Positions 1-8,497 of a DNA stretch of 64,000 nt are shown here, piece by piece (the first letter of the stretch is position 1; each line of letters starts with the position of its first letter). Origin of the DNA: Halorientalis marina (lineage in GTDB: Archaea > Halobacteriota > Halobacteria > Halobacteriales > Haloarculaceae). The stretch spans positions 1,116,001 through 1,180,000 of the forward strand of contig NZ_CP095487.1 in the NCBI RefSeq assembly GCF_023028345.1, given 5' to 3'. The notes beneath the pieces were generated by a model. It ran no database searches. It worked only from the letters and a program-made list of their open reading frames with translations, and was not told the origin of the DNA. The position numbers and the translations under genes are program-made.

Positions 1-931
1 CGATCTCCTCGGGCGTGTAGTCGGCGCCGTCGAGTGCGGTCTCGGCGGAGGCGTCGAGGTCCGTCTCCCGGGCCCGCATCCAGTTGATGTTGCCCTGAAT
101 CGTGTTGAACTCGCCGTTGTGGATGATGTTGCGGTACGGATGGGCGAGGTGCCACGCGCCGAGCGTGTTCGTCGAGAACCGCGCGTGCACCATCGCGAAC
201 GTCGATTCCATCCGCTCGTCGGTCAACTCGGGATAGTAGTTCGGCAGTTGCTCGGCCAGGAGCAGACCCTTGTAGACGACGGTGTCCTGGTCGAGGGAGA
301 CGATGTAGAAGCGTTCGTGGCCCGGCGGCTCTGTTTCCTCGACGGCGTCCTCGATGACCTGGCGGCCGACGTAGAGCCGCTTCGAGAACTCGTCGTCGTC
401 AACGGACTGCGTCCGTTTGCCAGAGGGACCTTGTCCCTCGTTGCTCACGTCGTCCGTCGGTCGAACGAACGCCTGTTCGACGCGGGGTTCGGATTCGACG
501 GCTGTCTCGCCGAGGTCGGAGTTGTCCGTCTCGACGGTCCGCCAGTGGAAGACCTCCAGCCCCTCGCCGGCGAGTTTGGATTCGATGAGGTCTTTCAGGC
601 CGGCGGTTGCCTCGTCGTCGTCACGCGGGAGGAAGACCGAGCCGACCGCGTACTCCCCCTGCGGCGGGAGGTCCACGTCGAGTTCGTCCGCGAAGAACTC
701 GTGGGGCATCTGCAACAGGATACCGGCGCCGTCACCGGTGTTTTTCTCGGCCCCAGTCGTGCCGCGGTGTTCGAGGTTCGCGAGCAGTTCGAGACCGTCT
801 GCGACGACGTCGTGGCTCTGACCGCGCTCCAGGTCGAGTACCACGCCGACCCCACAGTTAGATCGTACGTCAGTCGGATCTGCGAGCCCGACCTCGCTCG
901 CAGACTCGGGAGTAGTCCGTTGCCCAACCAT
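1..931 (-). CDS. gltB: Glutamate synthase large subunit, N-terminal part (runs off left edge)
   Basis: About 310 N-terminal residues of the glutamine amidotransferase (class II, Ntn-hydrolase) domain of glutamate synthase, which releases ammonia from glutamine to make glutamate from 2-oxoglutarate. The translation from ATG 931 has the nucleophile motif NCGVGVV with Cys26; in this family the short leader before the Cys is normally cleaved off. Near residues 247-285 it has the family block RFSTNTLGAWHLAHPYRN followed by HNGEFNTIQGN. The synthase and FMN/Fe-S domains lie outside the window. The gene follows proS in the same direction but has its own 232-bp upstream region with TATA-like elements and a palindrome, so separate control is likely. 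The family assignment is firm; electron donor type cannot be judged. Confidence 0.95.
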   Translation of the reverse strand, partial: MVGQRTTPESASEVGLADPTDVRSNCGVGVVLDLERGQSHDVVADGLELLANLEHRGTTGAEKNTGDGAGILLQMPHEFFADELDVDLPPQGEYAVGSVFLPRDDDEATAGLKDLIESKLAGEGLEVFHWRTVETDNSDLGETAVESEPRVEQAFVRPTDDVSNEGQGPSGKRTQSVDDDEFSKRLYVGRQVIEDAVEETEPPGHERFYIVSLDQDTVVYKGLLLAEQLPNYYPELTDERMESTFAMVHARFSTNTLGAWHLAHPYRNIIHNGEFNTIQGNINWMRARETDLDASAETALDGADYTPEEI

Positions 932-1000
932 ACGTGGATGTTTGACTCGATCATTAAGAGGTTGACCATCAAGGGTTAAGGGTTCTCTATACGCAAATAA

Positions 1001-1040
1001 GGGTGTTTAATCGCACACCCTATAGTACTGATATATTTTA
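1001..1040 (-). promoter_or_regulatory. Candidate gltB promoter with palindromic operator
   Basis: A perfect 6-bp inverted repeat, GGGTGT-8 nt-ACACCC, spans 1001-1020. On the gltB strand an AT-rich box (TAAAATATAT, 1040-1031) lies just upstream, so a start site about 25 bp downstream of that box would fall inside the palindrome. A second TATA-like stretch lies at 987-1000. This arrangement fits an operator overlapping the initiation site; nitrogen control would make sense for glutamate synthase, but the regulator is not visible here. Confidence 0.4.
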
Positions 1041-1163
1041 CGACCTCTCAGGGAACATCCGGGGCTGTGGGACGGTTCGGCGACCTTCGAAAAACGTCAC
1101 GGATAATTCAGGTATCGTGGGGGTGTGTGCCACCTCGTCGTCGGCCGGCGCGTGACGCGGTCG

Positions 1164-2615
1164 TCAGTACGACTTCGCGAAGTAGGCGGTTTCTTCGGCG
1201 GCGTCCCCACAAATCGCACACTCCTCGCCGCTGGGTTCGGCGTCGCGGTCCATCGGAACCATCACGATCTCGGCGGCGATGGCCTCCTTGATCGGGTCCT
1301 CACAGTCCTCGTCGCCACACCACGGCGCTTTGACGTACCCGCCGTGCTGACCGATGGTACCCAGGATCTCCTCGCGGCTGTCGGCCTCGCGGACGTTCTC
1401 CTCCAGGGTCTCCTCGGCCGACGCCTTGAGCTTCGCGAAGACGGTGTCGAGGTGGTCGTCGACCGTCGCGGCCAGGTTCTCGCGGCCGACCGTCTCCTCT
1501 TCACCGTCGGGGCGATGGACGATGGTGACTTCGCCGTCCTCGACCTCGTGGGGGCCGATCTCGATGCGGAGCGGGACGCCTTTCAGCTCCCACTCGTTGA
1601 ACTTGAAGCCGGGGTTGCGCTCCTCGCGGTCGTCGAGTTTCACGCGCACCTCGTCGTCGAGTTCCGTCCGCAACTCCTCCGCGTAGCCCAGCACTTCCTC
1701 CTTGGTGTCCTCCTGCCAGATGGGGACGATGACGACCTGATCGGGCGCGAGCGCGGGCGGCAGGACGAGTCCCTGGTCGTCCGAGTGGGTCATGATGAGC
1801 GCGCCGAGCGCGCGCCAGGACAGCCCCCACGAGGTCGTGTGAGCGGTCCGTTCTTCCTCGTCCTCGTCGATGTAGGTCACGTCGTAGGCCTCGGCGAAGG
1901 ACTGCCCGAGGTAGTGAGAGGTCGCGCCCTGGACGGACTTGCCGTCGGGCATGAGCGCCTCGACCGTCGTCGTCGTGTGTGCCCCGGGGAACTTGTCGTG
2001 GGGCGGCTTCCGCCCGCGCAGGACCGGAATCCCCAGCACGTCCTCGTAGAGACGCTCGTACTGGTCCAGCCGGGTCATCGTCTCCTCGAAGGCCTCGTCC
2101 TCGGTCGCGTGGGCGGTGTGGCCCTCCTGCCAGAGGAACTCCTTGGTGCGGAAGAACGGCTTGGTCTCGGTGGCCTCCCACCGGACGACCGAGCACCACT
2201 GGTTCACGCGGTGGGGAAGGTCGCGGTGGCTCCGGGTCCACTGCGCGAGGAAGGGCGTGATGATCGACTCGCTCGTCGGCCGGACCGCCAGTCGCTCCTC
2301 CAGCTCGTCGTACCCGCCGTGGGTCACCCACGCCACCTCGGGGTCGAACCCCTCGACGATGTCTTTCTCCTTCTCCAGATAGGATTCGGGGATGAACATC
2401 GGGAAGTAGGCGTTGGTGACGCCGGTGTCTTTGAACCACGCGTCGAGGTGGTTCTGCAGTCGCTCCCAGATCGCGTAGCCCCGCGGTCGGGTGACGATGA
2501 ACCCGCCCATCGGCGCGTAGTCGGCCAGTTTCGCCTTCTGGACGACTTCCGCGTACCACTCGCCGGGACTGTGTTCCTTCGACTCGGTGATGCCGAGTTC
2601 CTGCTCGCCACTCAT
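1164..2615 (-). CDS. proS: Prolyl-tRNA synthetase, archaeal/eukaryotic type
   Basis: Charges tRNA-Pro with proline in the cytoplasm. At 483 residues it has the usual archaeal length without the bacterial editing insert. Class II motif 2 reads RWEATETKPFFRTKEFLWQE, followed by HTAHAT, and motif 3 lies around GLSWRALGALIMTHSDDQG. The C-terminal domain carries paired cysteines (CGDEDCEDP and CAICGD) that probably bind zinc, and ends in AYFAKSY, matching the C-terminal tyrosine typical of this type. The ATG at 2615 is supported by a TATA box (TTTTATT, 2647-2641) 26-32 bp upstream, which suggests a leaderless message. It stands alone, followed by gltB. Confidence 0.96.
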   Translation of the reverse strand: MSGEQELGITESKEHSPGEWYAEVVQKAKLADYAPMGGFIVTRPRGYAIWERLQNHLDAWFKDTGVTNAYFPMFIPESYLEKEKDIVEGFDPEVAWVTHGGYDELEERLAVRPTSESIITPFLAQWTRSHRDLPHRVNQWCSVVRWEATETKPFFRTKEFLWQEGHTAHATEDEAFEETMTRLDQYERLYEDVLGIPVLRGRKPPHDKFPGAHTTTTVEALMPDGKSVQGATSHYLGQSFAEAYDVTYIDEDEEERTAHTTSWGLSWRALGALIMTHSDDQGLVLPPALAPDQVVIVPIWQEDTKEEVLGYAEELRTELDDEVRVKLDDREERNPGFKFNEWELKGVPLRIEIGPHEVEDGEVTIVHRPDGEEETVGRENLAATVDDHLDTVFAKLKASAEETLEENVREADSREEILGTIGQHGGYVKAPWCGDEDCEDPIKEAIAAEIVMVPMDRDAEPSGEECAICGDAAEETAYFAKSY

Positions 2616-2640
2616 TACCGGAAGCGTATCCGAGCGCCGT

Positions 2641-2647
2641 AATAAAA
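2641..2647 (-). promoter_or_regulatory. TATA box of proS
   Basis: TTTTATT on the minus strand 26-32 bp before the proS ATG, the expected spacing for a leaderless haloarchaeal transcript. It supports the start at 2615. Confidence 0.55.
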
Positions 2648-2775
2648 GGCTCGTGTGGCGACGGTCACGGTGTGCCCGTCCCGTTGCGACGCGAGGGCCG
2701 ACCGACCGTCCACTACGCTAATGTATCTGGGTGTGAATGGCCCTGGTACGGGACCGACAAGTCCGGAGCCTACTC

Positions 2776-3168
2776 ATGCACGACGACAGCAGCACGAGAC
2801 TCGATACAGTCTTTGCGCTCCTCTCGGACGCCGACCGCCGTCGGCTCCTCTACTACCTGCGGGAACACGGAACGGCGACGCGGACGGAACTGGCGGACGT
2901 GCTGACCGGCTGGCGCGCGACGGACCGGCCGGACGGGACCGCGTCCGACGAGGACCGCCACCAGCTCGAGTGCGAACTCCACCACCGGCACCTTCCTGCA
3001 CTCCAGGACGGGGGACTGGTCTCGGCGTCGCTCGACAGCGACATCGTCGAGACGACGGACTGGCCGCCGTGGGTCGACCGCTGTCTCGACCTGGCGTTCG
3101 CGGTGGAGACGACGACCGACGCCGAGGCCGACCGGCAGGCCGGCCGCTCCTCGGGGGAGCGAAACTGA
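2776..3168 (+). CDS. Winged-helix regulator, DUF7344-like
   Basis: A 130-residue protein whose N-terminal half (LDTVFALLSDADRRRLLYYL, then TRTELADVL) reads as the winged-helix domain common in haloarchaeal regulators (DUF7344-like). The following segment is rich in His/Glu and may form the wing and dimer helix. I chose ATG 2776 (MHDDSSTRLD) because the family starts shortly before the LDxxFxLLSD helix; an in-frame ATG at 2737 would add an unconserved extension. It ends 4 bp before the DICT-domain gene, so the two are almost certainly co-transcribed and may form a regulator and sensor pair. Its target is unknown. Confidence 0.7.
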   Translation: MHDDSSTRLDTVFALLSDADRRRLLYYLREHGTATRTELADVLTGWRATDRPDGTASDEDRHQLECELHHRHLPALQDGGLVSASLDSDIVETTDWPPWVDRCLDLAFAVETTTDAEADRQAGRSSGERN

Positions 3169-3172
3169 GTCC

Positions 3173-3883
3173 ATGTCGGCCACATCCCTCCGCGACCAGT
3201 TCGACGACGTGGCCGCGCGGCGGCGCACGCTCACGGTCTACGCCGACGAGCCGCGCCCGGAGATCGCGTCCCACTTCGAGGGGTGGAACGTCGAGGTACG
3301 CTTCGACCGGCTCCCGGTCGGTTCGGCCGAGGGGTTCGTCACGGTCCGGCAGGGCACGGAGTTCCTCGGAAGCATCGACCTCCGCGTGTTCGACCCGCTC
3401 CTCGAACCGCCCGCATCGCAACGGGCAATGGGTGCGACCGACGAATCCTCGCTCGACTCCGTCCTCGGCCTGCTCGACGACACGACCTTCCGGGCGTTCG
3501 ACCGCCGACAACTGCTCGCGGTGAGCCGGGAAATCGAGGACCGCGCCTGGCGCGTCGGCACCGGTCGACTCCACGCGGGGTTCCAGCGAGCGGCGGCGTT
3601 CGACGCACAGCGGGACGTGTACACTACCCTCGCGGACAGCGACCTCGACGTCCACGTCTACGTCGATGGCGGGTGGACCGCCGACCCCGCCGACGGCGTG
3701 ACGACCCACGCCGAACCCGGCGACGAACTCGGACAGTTCTGGTTCGTGGCGTTCGCCGCCGGCGGCGACCAGGACTGTGCCCTCGTCGCCGAAGAACGGG
3801 AAGACGGCTACGACGGGTTCTGGACGTACGACCGCGACCGCGTCGCTGAGATCGACGACCACCTCCGTGCGTCGTACTGGTGA
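3173..3883 (+). CDS. DICT-domain sensory protein
   Basis: A 236-residue soluble protein I recognise as a haloarchaeal DICT-domain protein. The diagnostic stretch is FRAFDRRQLLAVSREIEDRA, followed by WRVGTGRLHAGFQ, DLDVHVYV and QFWFVAFAAGGD. DICT domains are small-molecule or light-related sensor modules found with diguanylate cyclases and other signalling proteins; the ligand here is unknown. It follows the winged-helix gene by 4 bp, which suggests that the DICT protein supplies the signal to that regulator. There are no membrane segments or obvious catalytic residues. Confidence 0.75.
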   Translation: MSATSLRDQFDDVAARRRTLTVYADEPRPEIASHFEGWNVEVRFDRLPVGSAEGFVTVRQGTEFLGSIDLRVFDPLLEPPASQRAMGATDESSLDSVLGLLDDTTFRAFDRRQLLAVSREIEDRAWRVGTGRLHAGFQRAAAFDAQRDVYTTLADSDLDVHVYVDGGWTADPADGVTTHAEPGDELGQFWFVAFAAGGDQDCALVAEEREDGYDGFWTYDRDRVAEIDDHLRASYW

Positions 3884-3925
3884 CGGACGCTGTCTCGGGT
3901 CCGCGGCGAGTCACGCACGACTCGG

Positions 3926-4127
3926 TATAAAATCCGGGGCATACCCGGCAGTAGAACGAGGGTCGCCCGGGTGGGATGTGGACGTGTCCCGATGACGGGG
4001 GGTCATCGGGGTGGAACACTCGGACCCGTGGTTTGGTTGCCGCCGGCACGTCGATTCGCTCGGGTGGGGTGGATCACGACCGGCTAGGGTCTCTGGGGTG
4101 GTCGAAACGCGCCATGGTTTTCGCTTT
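3926..4127 (+). ncRNA. Candidate small RNA with strong TATA box and G-rich hairpin
   Basis: A good TATA box (GGTATAAAAT, 3924-3933) on the plus strand has no convincing coding sequence downstream. A transcript starting near 3953 would contain a perfect 9-bp stem (CCCGATGAC at 3988-3996 with GTCATCGGG at 4002-4010), three copies of GGGGTGG (4007-4013, 4064-4070, 4094-4100) and would end in a T-rich tract near 4117-4130, just before the convergent membrane operon. The only plus-strand reading frames there are Arg/Ser-rich and look non-coding. The entry includes the promoter. This is inference from layout. Confidence 0.35.
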
Positions 4128-4136
4128 TCGACGCCG

Positions 4137-4625
4137 TCAGCCACGCACACGACGCCGGTCGACCAGGACGACGCTCGCCGCGACCACGACGGCGACCACC
4201 GACGGCCAGACGTCGGCACTGAGATAGAGGTTCCCGGCCGGGAGTTGTGCCCACGTGACCGGGTAGAGATACGGGGGCGAGAGCCCCCCGGCTCGGATCA
4301 CGAAGTAATCCATTCCCACGTGTGTACAAAGGCCACCGACGAGCGCGGCGAGGGTCGCCCGGCGTTCCCCTGGCGGGACGAGCAGCCCCCCGACCAGCGC
4401 GAACGCCAGCCCGGCCCCGATGGTCTGCAGGGCGAGCCAGCCCACCTCGACGCCAGCGACCGTCGTTCGGACGCCGCCAAGCAGGAGGTAGACTTTCGCA
4501 GCGTCGGGGATCGCCGCGCCGAGCATCGCCAGCGGGACGTGTCGCCGGTGGAGCCAGCCGAGTCGCCAGGAGACCACCGTCGCCAGCACGTAGGCCGTCA
4601 GGACGTGTGTCAACAGGTCGGTCAT
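4137..4625 (-). CDS. Membrane protein of the YdjM-like putative metal-dependent hydrolase family
   Basis: 162 residues with about four hydrophobic segments. The pattern THVLTAYVLA near the start, RRHVPLAMLGAAIPDAAKV and CTHVGMDYFV is the His/Asp arrangement of the YdjM/DUF457-type integral membrane proteins often labelled metal-dependent hydrolases; no substrate has been established for these. The ATG at 4625 overlaps the TGA of the upstream gene by 4 bp (ATGA), so translation is probably coupled. A second family member lies at 31.8 kb. Function remains a family-level guess. Confidence 0.7.
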   Translation of the reverse strand: MTDLLTHVLTAYVLATVVSWRLGWLHRRHVPLAMLGAAIPDAAKVYLLLGGVRTTVAGVEVGWLALQTIGAGLAFALVGGLLVPPGERRATLAALVGGLCTHVGMDYFVIRAGGLSPPYLYPVTWAQLPAGNLYLSADVWPSVVAVVVAASVVLVDRRRVRG

Positions 4626-5134
4626 CGTCGCGGTCCTCCGGTATCGTCGCTGTGCCCGCCGTCGCTCCCTCCATCGTCGCGCGCTCGCGGGACCAGATAC
4701 ATCGAGCCGAGCGCGGGCCGCCAGTGTCGGAGCGTCGCGCCGACGGCGAGACACAGGCCGACCGCCGAGACGGCGAGCATGTACTGGCGGTTCCGGCGGT
4801 CGGTGACGACGAGCCGTTCGGCGGCGATTCGCGGACCGGGCCGCGCGGTGCCGTAGACCTGGACGCCGTCGCCGGCATCGAGCGACGGCGGGAGGCTGTC
4901 GGCGGTGACGACCCACCCCTCGTCGGTGACGAACGCGCCGTCGCGACGCTCGGCGACTGTGACCCACGTATCGACAGCCTCGCCGTGGTACGCGGGGAAG
5001 TTCTCGGACAGCTCCCGGTCCGTCGGGTAGGCGTAGCGCGCGTCCATCCCCGCCGCGTAGTCGACGAGTCCCCACCCGACGAACGCGAGCAGGCAGGCGA
5101 TCAGGAGGCCGCGGACGACCGGCCGCTCACGCAT
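4622..5134 (-). CDS. Small two-helix membrane protein, unknown function
   Basis: 170 residues. An N-terminal transmembrane helix (about residues 6-26, LLIACLLAFVGWGLVDY) is followed by a roughly 90-residue outside domain with a small beta-rich fold (DTWVTVAERRDGAFV...DGVQVYG) resembling OB-like or NfeD-type domains only loosely, then a second helix (about 117-137) and a short polar tail. The domain between helices contains VQVYGTARPGPRIAAERL, which might bind nucleic acid or membrane ligands, but I do not recognise the family. It is the first gene of a two-gene operon with the YdjM-like protein. Confidence 0.6.
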   Translation of the reverse strand: MRERPVVRGLLIACLLAFVGWGLVDYAAGMDARYAYPTDRELSENFPAYHGEAVDTWVTVAERRDGAFVTDEGWVVTADSLPPSLDAGDGVQVYGTARPGPRIAAERLVVTDRRNRQYMLAVSAVGLCLAVGATLRHWRPALGSMYLVPRARDDGGSDGGHSDDTGGPRR

Positions 5135-5210
5135 ATCTCGGCGCTCGACTCGCGGGGCCGAAACCCTTCCGGAGTCCGGCCGGTGGAGCGCGGTCGTCGG
5201 TCCGCCGGGG

Positions 5211-5705
5211 TCACTCGCCGTCCCACGAACTGGCGAAGGGGCTCTCGGTCGCGGTCCAGTCCCAGCCCGGCAGTCGAGTCTGGAAGCCGGCCGCGAGCGC
5301 GGCGTCGAGGTCGTCGGCACCGGCCGCGTCGCCGGGGTCACCGTGGGTCGTCACGTCCGCGAAGTGGAAGGTGGCCTCGCCGAGGAGCCGGCGGGGCTGG
5401 GTGCCAGCGATCGTGCCGGCCAACTCTCGGCCGAGCAGTTCGTCGACGACGAACCCCGGGTAGTCACCGGGCACGTCGAGGTCACGGAGGAGGGCCACGA
5501 GCGTGGCGACGTTGACCGCGCGGTCGCCGTCGGCGAACACCTCGTCGACGGCCGCGTGGTACTGGTCGGTATCGACCGGGTCGACTGCGGTGTCGAAGTG
5601 GTCGCCGAGTCGGTCGCGGGTGTCGTTGACCAGCGGGACGACGACCGACGCTCGCTCGCGGACCCACTCGTGTTCGGCGGCGACGACGGCGGGCGTGATC
5701 TCCAT
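5211..5705 (-). CDS. Conserved haloarchaeal hypothetical protein
   Basis: A 164-residue acidic, helical soluble protein that I cannot assign to a function. It begins MEITPAVVAAEHEWVRERAS and has a helical core (DQYHAAVDEVFADGDRAVNV, then ATLVALLRDLDVP), then an aromatic C-terminal end. The start at 5705 is favoured over an upstream ATG because a clear TATA box (TTATAAAA, 5754-5747) lies 42-49 bp upstream, leaving a leader of about 15-20 nt. It is transcribed divergently from fttA. Confidence 0.55.
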   Translation of the reverse strand: MEITPAVVAAEHEWVRERASVVVPLVNDTRDRLGDHFDTAVDPVDTDQYHAAVDEVFADGDRAVNVATLVALLRDLDVPGDYPGFVVDELLGRELAGTIAGTQPRRLLGEATFHFADVTTHGDPGDAAGADDLDAALAAGFQTRLPGWDWTATESPFASSWDGE

Positions 5706-5788
5706 ACCGCCCCATCGTGGCGAAATACCTACTGTTTTGCGAAGGCTTTTATAATCGAGAGGCAAAATCCGGAATACAGACCGGTTTT

Positions 5789-5829
5789 CCGGACCGCCAT
5801 CCACGAATCAGGGGGCCGGACCGCCATCC
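5789..5829 (+). repeat. Two 14-bp direct repeats upstream of fttA
   Basis: CCGGACCGCCATCC occurs perfectly at 5789-5802 and 5816-5829 (27-bp period), followed by a short dyad (CCGTA-4 nt-TACGG, 5828-5841) and an AT-rich TATA-like run (CTATGATATC, 5851-5860). The fttA start is 140 bp further on, leaving a leader that contains a GC-rich hairpin near 5898-5915. This could be a regulatory site for fttA. Confidence 0.4.
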
Positions 5830-5968
5830 GTACCGATACGGACAGACACACTATGATATCCACAGGAGAGAGCCTGCGTCCCGGCGTTCGGGGGTCGGGG
5901 CGGTTCCTCCCGCCCGTCGGCCAGCGGTGCGCCGTCCGGACGTGGGCTCGGTCTTTCACTGTCGAGCT

Positions 5969-7891
5969 ATGAGCAAGGTAGAACAGCAACTCGAGGACCT
6001 ACAGGCGGAGATCAGAGGCGAAGTCCCGAACGACATCTCCATCTCGGACGTGCAGTACGAGGGGCCGGAACTCGTCGTCTACACCCGGAACCCCAAACGG
6101 TTCGCACAGAACGGCGACCTGATCCGGAAACTGGCGAGCCAGTTGCGCAAACGGATCACGGTCCGGCCGGACCCGGACGTACTCTCCCGGCCCGACGACG
6201 CACGTGACGAGATCAACGCCGTCGTGCCCGAGGAGGCCGGCGTTACGGATCTCGACTTCCACCCCGACACCGGCGAGGTCGTCATCGAAGCCGAGAAACC
6301 GGGTATGGTGATCGGGCGCCACGGCTCCACGCTCCGGGAGATCACCCAGAAAGTCGGCTGGACGCCCGAGGTGGTCCGGACGCCGCCCATCGAGTCCGCG
6401 ACGGTCTCGAACGTGCGGAACTTCCTCAAGCAGGAACGCGAGGAGCGCCGGGACATCCTCGAACGCATCGGCCGACAGATTCACCGCGAGGAGATGTCCG
6501 ACGAAGAGTGGGTCCGCATCACCACGCTCGGCTGTTGCCGCGAGGTCGGCCGTGCCGCGTTCATCCTCTCGACGCCCGAGACGCGCATCCTGATCGACTG
6601 TGGCGATAAACCCGGTGCCGAGGACGAGGTACCGTACCTCCAGGTCCCCGAGGCGCTGGGGGCGGGCGCTGCCACTCTCGACGCGGTCGTGTTGACCCAC
6701 GCCCACCTCGACCACTCCGCGCTGATCCCGCTCCTGTTCAAGTACGGCTACGACGGCCCCATCTACACCACCGAGCCGACGCGGGACCTGATGGGCCTGC
6801 TGACCCTGGACTACCTCGACGTGGCCGCCAAGGAGGGGCGGACGCCGCCCTACGACTCGGAGATGGTCCGCGAGGCGATCAAACACACCATCCCCCTGGA
6901 GTACGGTGACGTGACCGATATCGCTCCGGACATCAAGCTCACGCTCCACAACGCGGGGCACATCCTCGGGTCGGCCATCTCACACTTCCACATCGGTGAC
7001 GGCCTGTACAACGTCGCGTTCTCGGGGGACATCCACTACAAGGACACGCGCCTGTTCGACGGCGCGGTCAACGAGTTCCCCCGCGTCGAGACGCTCGTCC
7101 TCGAATCGACCTACGGCGGGCGCAACGACTACCAGACCGACCAGGAGGACTCCGAGCGCCGCCTCAAGGAGATCATCAACGACACCTACGACCGGGGCGG
7201 GAAAGTCCTCATCCCCGCCTTCGCAGTCGGGCGCTCTCAGGAGATCATGCTCGTGCTGGAGGAGGCCATGCGCGAAGGGGACATCCCATCGATGCCGATC
7301 CACCTCGACGGGATGATCTGGGAGGCGACGGCGATCCACTCCACATATCCGGAGTACCTCCGCGACGACCTCCGGGACCGTATATTCCACGAGGACGAGA
7401 ATCCTTTCCTCGCCGACGAGTTCAACCACATCGACGGCGGCGAGGACGAACGCCAGGAAGTCGCCGACGGCGAGCCGTGCATCGTCCTCTCGACCTCGGG
7501 GATGGTCGAGGGTGGCCCCATCATGTCCTGGCTCGAACACCTCGGCGACGACCCCGACACGACGATGACCTTCGTCGGCTACCAGGCACAGGGGACGCTC
7601 GGACGCCGTATCCAGAACGGCTGGGACGAGATCCCGGTCGGCGGCGGCGGGCGCGGTCGCGGCGAGACGCTCAACCTGGAAGCCGACGTCCAGACCGTCG
7701 ACGGTTTCTCCGGCCACGCCGACCGGCAGGGGCTGGAGAACTTCGTGAAGACGATGAACCCACGGCCCGAGAAGGTGCTCTGTGTCCACGGCGACGAGAA
7801 GTCCACGCAGGACCTCTCCTCGTCGCTGTACCACGAGTACAACATGCGGACGTTCGCGCCCAAGAACCTCGAAACCTTCCGGTTCCTGTGA
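5969..7891 (+). CDS. fttA: aCPSF1/FttA, archaeal transcription termination ribonuclease
   Basis: A 640-residue beta-CASP nuclease, the archaeal CPSF73 homologue that cleaves nascent RNA at U-rich sites and ends transcription. Two KH domains occupy about residues 1-145 (GMVIGRHGSTLREI at 112-125). The metallo-beta-lactamase core has HAHLDH at 244-249, His331 in GHILGSA and Asp354 in FSGDI. The beta-CASP part includes FSGHADRQG (His583) and CVHGDEKS. Length and order match the family. I chose ATG 5969 (MSKVEQQLEDL), because upstream codons in frame encode an unconserved Arg/Pro-rich stretch. The long leader with repeats and a hairpin hints at its own regulation. Confidence 0.95.
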   Translation: MSKVEQQLEDLQAEIRGEVPNDISISDVQYEGPELVVYTRNPKRFAQNGDLIRKLASQLRKRITVRPDPDVLSRPDDARDEINAVVPEEAGVTDLDFHPDTGEVVIEAEKPGMVIGRHGSTLREITQKVGWTPEVVRTPPIESATVSNVRNFLKQEREERRDILERIGRQIHREEMSDEEWVRITTLGCCREVGRAAFILSTPETRILIDCGDKPGAEDEVPYLQVPEALGAGAATLDAVVLTHAHLDHSALIPLLFKYGYDGPIYTTEPTRDLMGLLTLDYLDVAAKEGRTPPYDSEMVREAIKHTIPLEYGDVTDIAPDIKLTLHNAGHILGSAISHFHIGDGLYNVAFSGDIHYKDTRLFDGAVNEFPRVETLVLESTYGGRNDYQTDQEDSERRLKEIINDTYDRGGKVLIPAFAVGRSQEIMLVLEEAMREGDIPSMPIHLDGMIWEATAIHSTYPEYLRDDLRDRIFHEDENPFLADEFNHIDGGEDERQEVADGEPCIVLSTSGMVEGGPIMSWLEHLGDDPDTTMTFVGYQAQGTLGRRIQNGWDEIPVGGGGRGRGETLNLEADVQTVDGFSGHADRQGLENFVKTMNPRPEKVLCVHGDEKSTQDLSSSLYHEYNMRTFAPKNLETFRFL

Positions 7892-7931
7892 GCCGGAAAT
7901 CATAGGCCCCTCGACGCGGTAGCCCGAACGG

Positions 7932-8252
7932 ATGTCGTGGTTCGTCCTCTTCGTCGCCGGGTTGTTCGAGATCGCGTGGGCCATCGGACTGGCCTACTCC
8001 GACGGCCTCTCCGACCCGCTCCCGACGGCCGGAACGGCCGTCGCGCTGGTCATCAGTATGGTGTTGCTCGCGCGTGCCGTCGAGACGATCCCCATCGGGA
8101 CGGCCTACGCCGTCTGGACGGGTATCGGTGCCGTCGGGACGGCGATACTCGGCATCGTCCTCTTCGAGGAACCCGCGTCGCTCGACCGCCTCGCGTTCAT
8201 CGCGCTCGTCGTCGTCGGTATCGTCGGGCTCCACCACGTCTCGGGCGCCTGA
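7932..8252 (+). CDS. SMR-family exporter, Gdx/SugE-like
   Basis: A 106-residue protein with four transmembrane helices of the small multidrug resistance family, which works as an antiparallel dimer exchanging protons for substrate. Glu13, in GLFEIAWAIGLAYSDG, is the family's essential acidic residue. The WAIGLxYSDG signature is that of the Gdx/SugE branch, characterised elsewhere as guanidinium exporters, rather than the EmrE branch. The gene stands alone: some SMR members work as heterodimers from two genes, but no partner is seen here. No guanidine riboswitch is apparent in the 40-bp upstream gap. Confidence 0.85.
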   Translation: MSWFVLFVAGLFEIAWAIGLAYSDGLSDPLPTAGTAVALVISMVLLARAVETIPIGTAYAVWTGIGAVGTAILGIVLFEEPASLDRLAFIALVVVGIVGLHHVSGA

Positions 8253-8377
8253 AAGCCACCCTTTTCGCGCCCGGGGTCGATGCCAGTGGCATGGAGTACG
8301 TCACGCTCGGCCGGACCGGCACGAAGGTCTCGCGGCTCTGTCTGGGGACGTGGCGCTTCGGTCGCGAGACCGGCGGC

Positions 8378-8422
8378 GTTGCCGAGCGAAGCTCGGCAGC
8401 CTGTCAGACGCCGTCTGACAAC
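8378..8422 (+). repeat. Double-hairpin palindromic element, copy 1 (45 bp, in frame)
   Basis: Hairpin A is GCCGAGC-GAA-GCTCGGC (8381-8397, 7-bp stem, GAA loop). Hairpin B is TGTCAGAC-GCC-GTCTGACA (8402-8420, 8-bp stem), after a 4-nt spacer starting AGC. The element is bounded by GTTG (8378-8381) and CAAC (8419-8422). Its length is 15 codons, and removing it restores the usual aldo/keto reductase reading GGVVETDEE. The same architecture recurs in copy 2, so this is a mobile or amplified unit and not a chance palindrome. Confidence 0.75.
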
Positions 8423-8497
8423 GTCGTCGAGACGGACGAGGAGCAGGCCCACGACCTGCTCGACGCGGCGTGGGACCGCGGTATCAATTTCATCGAC

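Noticed and set aside
3976..4227. An 83-codon plus-strand frame in the possible small-RNA region
   Set aside because: Arg/Ser/Thr-rich, overlaps the convergent membrane gene and shows no archaeal codon bias.
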